DNA of 5,801 bases from Gammaproteobacteria bacterium (lineage in GTDB: Bacteria; Pseudomonadota; Gammaproteobacteria; GCA-001735895): contig JAASSH010000168.1 in NCBI GenBank assembly GCA_021767985.1, positions 1-5,801 of the forward strand. The letters run 5' to 3'. The translations under genes and the position numbers were made by a program. The notes under the pieces are model-generated. The model was given only the letters and a program-made list of their open reading frames with translations. It was not told the DNA's origin and ran no database searches. Positions 4,245 through 5,801 of this stretch are shown in pieces (positions within the stretch are counted from its first letter, which is position 1; every line of letters starts with the position of its first letter).

Positions 4245-5801
4245 CTAGGTTTCAGTTTGCACCTGGTGGATGCGGACATCGAGGGGTTTCGACGTGTCCA
4301 GGTGAATATCGCGCTGCGGGAAGGCGACGACAATACCCGCATCATTGAACTTGTTGTTGATCGCCTGGTGCAGCTCGCTAATGGTTTGTCGCCAGTAATC
4401 CATCGAGCCGATAAAACAGCGCAACACGATTGTCAACGAATTGTCGCCAAAGCTGTCGAATGTCACCAGTGTCGACGGCTCGTCGAGCACGCGTTCATGT
4501 TCGTCGGCGGCTTCCTGGACCAGCTGGATCGCGCGCGCAACATCGCTGCCGTAGGCGATACCGACCGGAATTACGATACGCGTCACCGGGTCCGACAGCG
4601 TCCAGTTGAGCAATCGGCCGGTGATAAACTCCTTGTTGGGTACCAACAGTTCCTGCTGGTCCCAGTTACGAATCGTGGTGGAGCGGATGCGAATCTTGGT
4701 TACGACCCCGTCGGTATTACCCACCGTGACCACGTCGCCGATTCGGATCGGACGTTCGAACAACAGGATCAGACCACAAATAAAATTTGCCACGATCTCC
4801 TGCAAGCCGAAACCGATACCGACACCCAGCGCCGCAATCAGCCACTGGATTTCCGACCAGCTGCCACCGAGCAGGTTGAACACGAGCACGATTCCGATTG
4901 CGACAATAGCGTACTGGGTCAGGGTTGCGGCCGCGTAACGACTACCCGCGGTGATATTGAGACGCGCCAGCAGCACGAACTCGAGCAGCGCCGGCAGACG
5001 GCGTGCACCGGCGATTATGATCAGGATGGCCAACACGCCATAGATCACGTCCTTCAACGTGACCGGCACCAATTGTTCCACGTCGTCGACCACGGTGCTG
5101 TACTGCCACAACGAGACCCGATCAAGAATGCTCAGGGCCGGGAACACGTCAGACCAGATGAACAACAGACCAACGGCGCCAACCAGCACCAGCGCCGTAT
5201 TGATCAGCTTCGAGGTATCGTCGCCCAGTGCCTCGAAATCGATTTCCGGCTCTTCCGGCGGTTGAAAGTGGTCGACCTCAACGGAAGCGGCCTCGTCTTC
5301 TGCAACTTCCTGCGCGGCACGCTGCGCGCGACGTCGTTCCAACGCATCTTTGAACGCCAGTCGGCGTTCGGTCAACAATAACCAGCGCACCACGAGCTGA
5401 TGAACAAGGATCATCGCGACGATCAACCAGAAGGTATCGAGCATGCGGGCGCCTAACTCTACCGCGGTATAGGTATATCCCGCTGTTGCCAGTACTGCCA
5501 GTATGACCGGTAATGCAAATCCGAGCGCTACCCAGAGATAGCGCAACAACATCATAGGATTGTCGCGCCTGGCCTCGTAATAGTTGCGCCTCACGCCCTG
5601 ACGTGGCGACAGGATGCGAACGAAGTACCAGGCCAACGCCGCCATAACGATGACGAAACACAGGCGGCTAACACCGCTGGCCAACGCGGCGGGATCATAA
5701 GTGATCAGAACGATCATCAGAAAAACGGTCGGCAGGAAGATCCACATCAGACGTCGTGTTTCGTGACGCAAGCGTTTGACGGTTGCCGGGTTCCAGCCAA
5801 A
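4245..5801 (-). CDS. MscS-superfamily mechanosensitive channel (MscK/KefA-type), C-terminal part; 5' end outside window
   Basis: The last 518 residues of a large inner-membrane mechanosensitive channel that opens under membrane tension to release solutes during hypo-osmotic shock. The frame stays open to the right edge (FGWNPATVKRLRHETRR), so the TTG at 5771 is internal, not a start. Counted from the first residue in the window, hydrophobic segments lie near 20-34, 45-62, 89-108, 122-143, 199-217, 251-267 and 290-311. The pore helix follows at about 320-348, with the Gly/Ala pattern AALGVGIGFGLQEIVANF typical of MscS TM3. Next come the beta-domain motifs FERPIRIGDVV, STTIRNWD and LLVPNKEF, the cytoplasmic vestibule, and the ending FPQRDIHL. 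A charged linker (about 150-195, rich in Arg, Glu and Asp) separates the outer helices from the last set. The many N-terminal helices point to the MscK/MscM group (about 1,100 residues in E. coli) rather than small MscS. The stop is TAG at 4245-4247. Confidence 0.92.
   Translation of the reverse strand, partial: FGWNPATVKRLRHETRRLMWIFLPTVFLMIVLITYDPAALASGVSRLCFVIVMAALAWYFVRILSPRQGVRRNYYEARRDNPMMLLRYLWVALGFALPVILAVLATAGYTYTAVELGARMLDTFWLIVAMILVHQLVVRWLLLTERRLAFKDALERRRAQRAAQEVAEDEAASVEVDHFQPPEEPEIDFEALGDDTSKLINTALVLVGAVGLLFIWSDVFPALSILDRVSLWQYSTVVDDVEQLVPVTLKDVIYGVLAILIIIAGARRLPALLEFVLLARLNITAGSRYAAATLTQYAIVAIGIVLVFNLLGGSWSEIQWLIAALGVGIGFGLQEIVANFICGLILLFERPIRIGDVVTVGNTDGVVTKIRIRSTTIRNWDQQELLVPNKEFITGRLLNWTLSDPVTRIVIPVGIAYGSDVARAIQLVQEAADEHERVLDEPSTLVTFDSFGDNSLTIVLRCFIGSMDYWRQTISELHQAINNKFNDAGIVVAFPQRDIHLDTSKPLDVRIHQVQTET

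Noticed and set aside
4062..5381. Long plus-strand open frame of about 439 codons
   Set aside because: It lies almost entirely antisense to the strongly supported mechanosensitive channel gene, begins in the hairpin repeats (giving VIPAQAGI-type peptides) and has the composition of a reverse-strand shadow.
5771..5771. TTG as the start of the channel gene
   Set aside because: The frame stays open to the window edge with residues FGWNPATVKR that fit the MscK-type family, so the start lies outside the window.

Overview
The window looks like a chromosomal segment of a GC-rich Gammaproteobacterium, probably free-living or environmental. This is inferred from an Slp-type outer-membrane lipoprotein, an MscK/KefA-type mechanosensitive channel, lipoprotein and Sec signals of Gram-negative type, an FNR/Anr-type operator, and short dispersed hairpin repeats of the kind common in Proteobacteria. 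Nothing in the window identifies the genus. No rRNA, tRNA, CRISPR array, transposase or phage gene was found.

Layout from left to right. Bases 1-750 (minus strand) hold the N-terminal 250 residues of a PHB-depolymerase/feruloyl-esterase-type alpha/beta hydrolase that runs off the left edge. Bases 751-1052 are a divergent regulatory region with a near-perfect FNR/Anr box at 973-986. On the plus strand follow three envelope proteins: a lipid-anchored single-haem protein resembling cytochrome c' (1053-1571), a periplasmic SoxW-like thioredoxin-fold protein (1680-2195), and a secreted sialidase/BNR-like beta-propeller (2192-3403). The last two share a GTGA stop/start overlap and are very likely translationally coupled. 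Converging on them from the minus strand is an Slp-family lipoprotein (3437-3979) with a striking Tyr/Trp/Pro/His-rich tail. Upstream of slp lies a tandem array of four 35-bp hairpin units (4101-4230). It separates slp from the 3' end of a large MscS-superfamily channel (4245 to beyond 5801, minus strand), whose N-terminal part lies outside the window.

The common theme is the cell envelope: every complete gene encodes an exported or membrane protein. The plus-strand group may be a small oxygen- or redox-responsive unit. The FNR-type box sits where it could activate the haem lipoprotein, and the thioredoxin could serve an extracytoplasmic thiol/haem-maturation role. No functional link between the cytochrome, the thioredoxin and the propeller can be proven from sequence alone. 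The most interesting points are the FNR-box/cytochrome c' pairing, the coupled thioredoxin/propeller pair, the Slp tail and the 35-bp hairpin array. None is a clearly new system.
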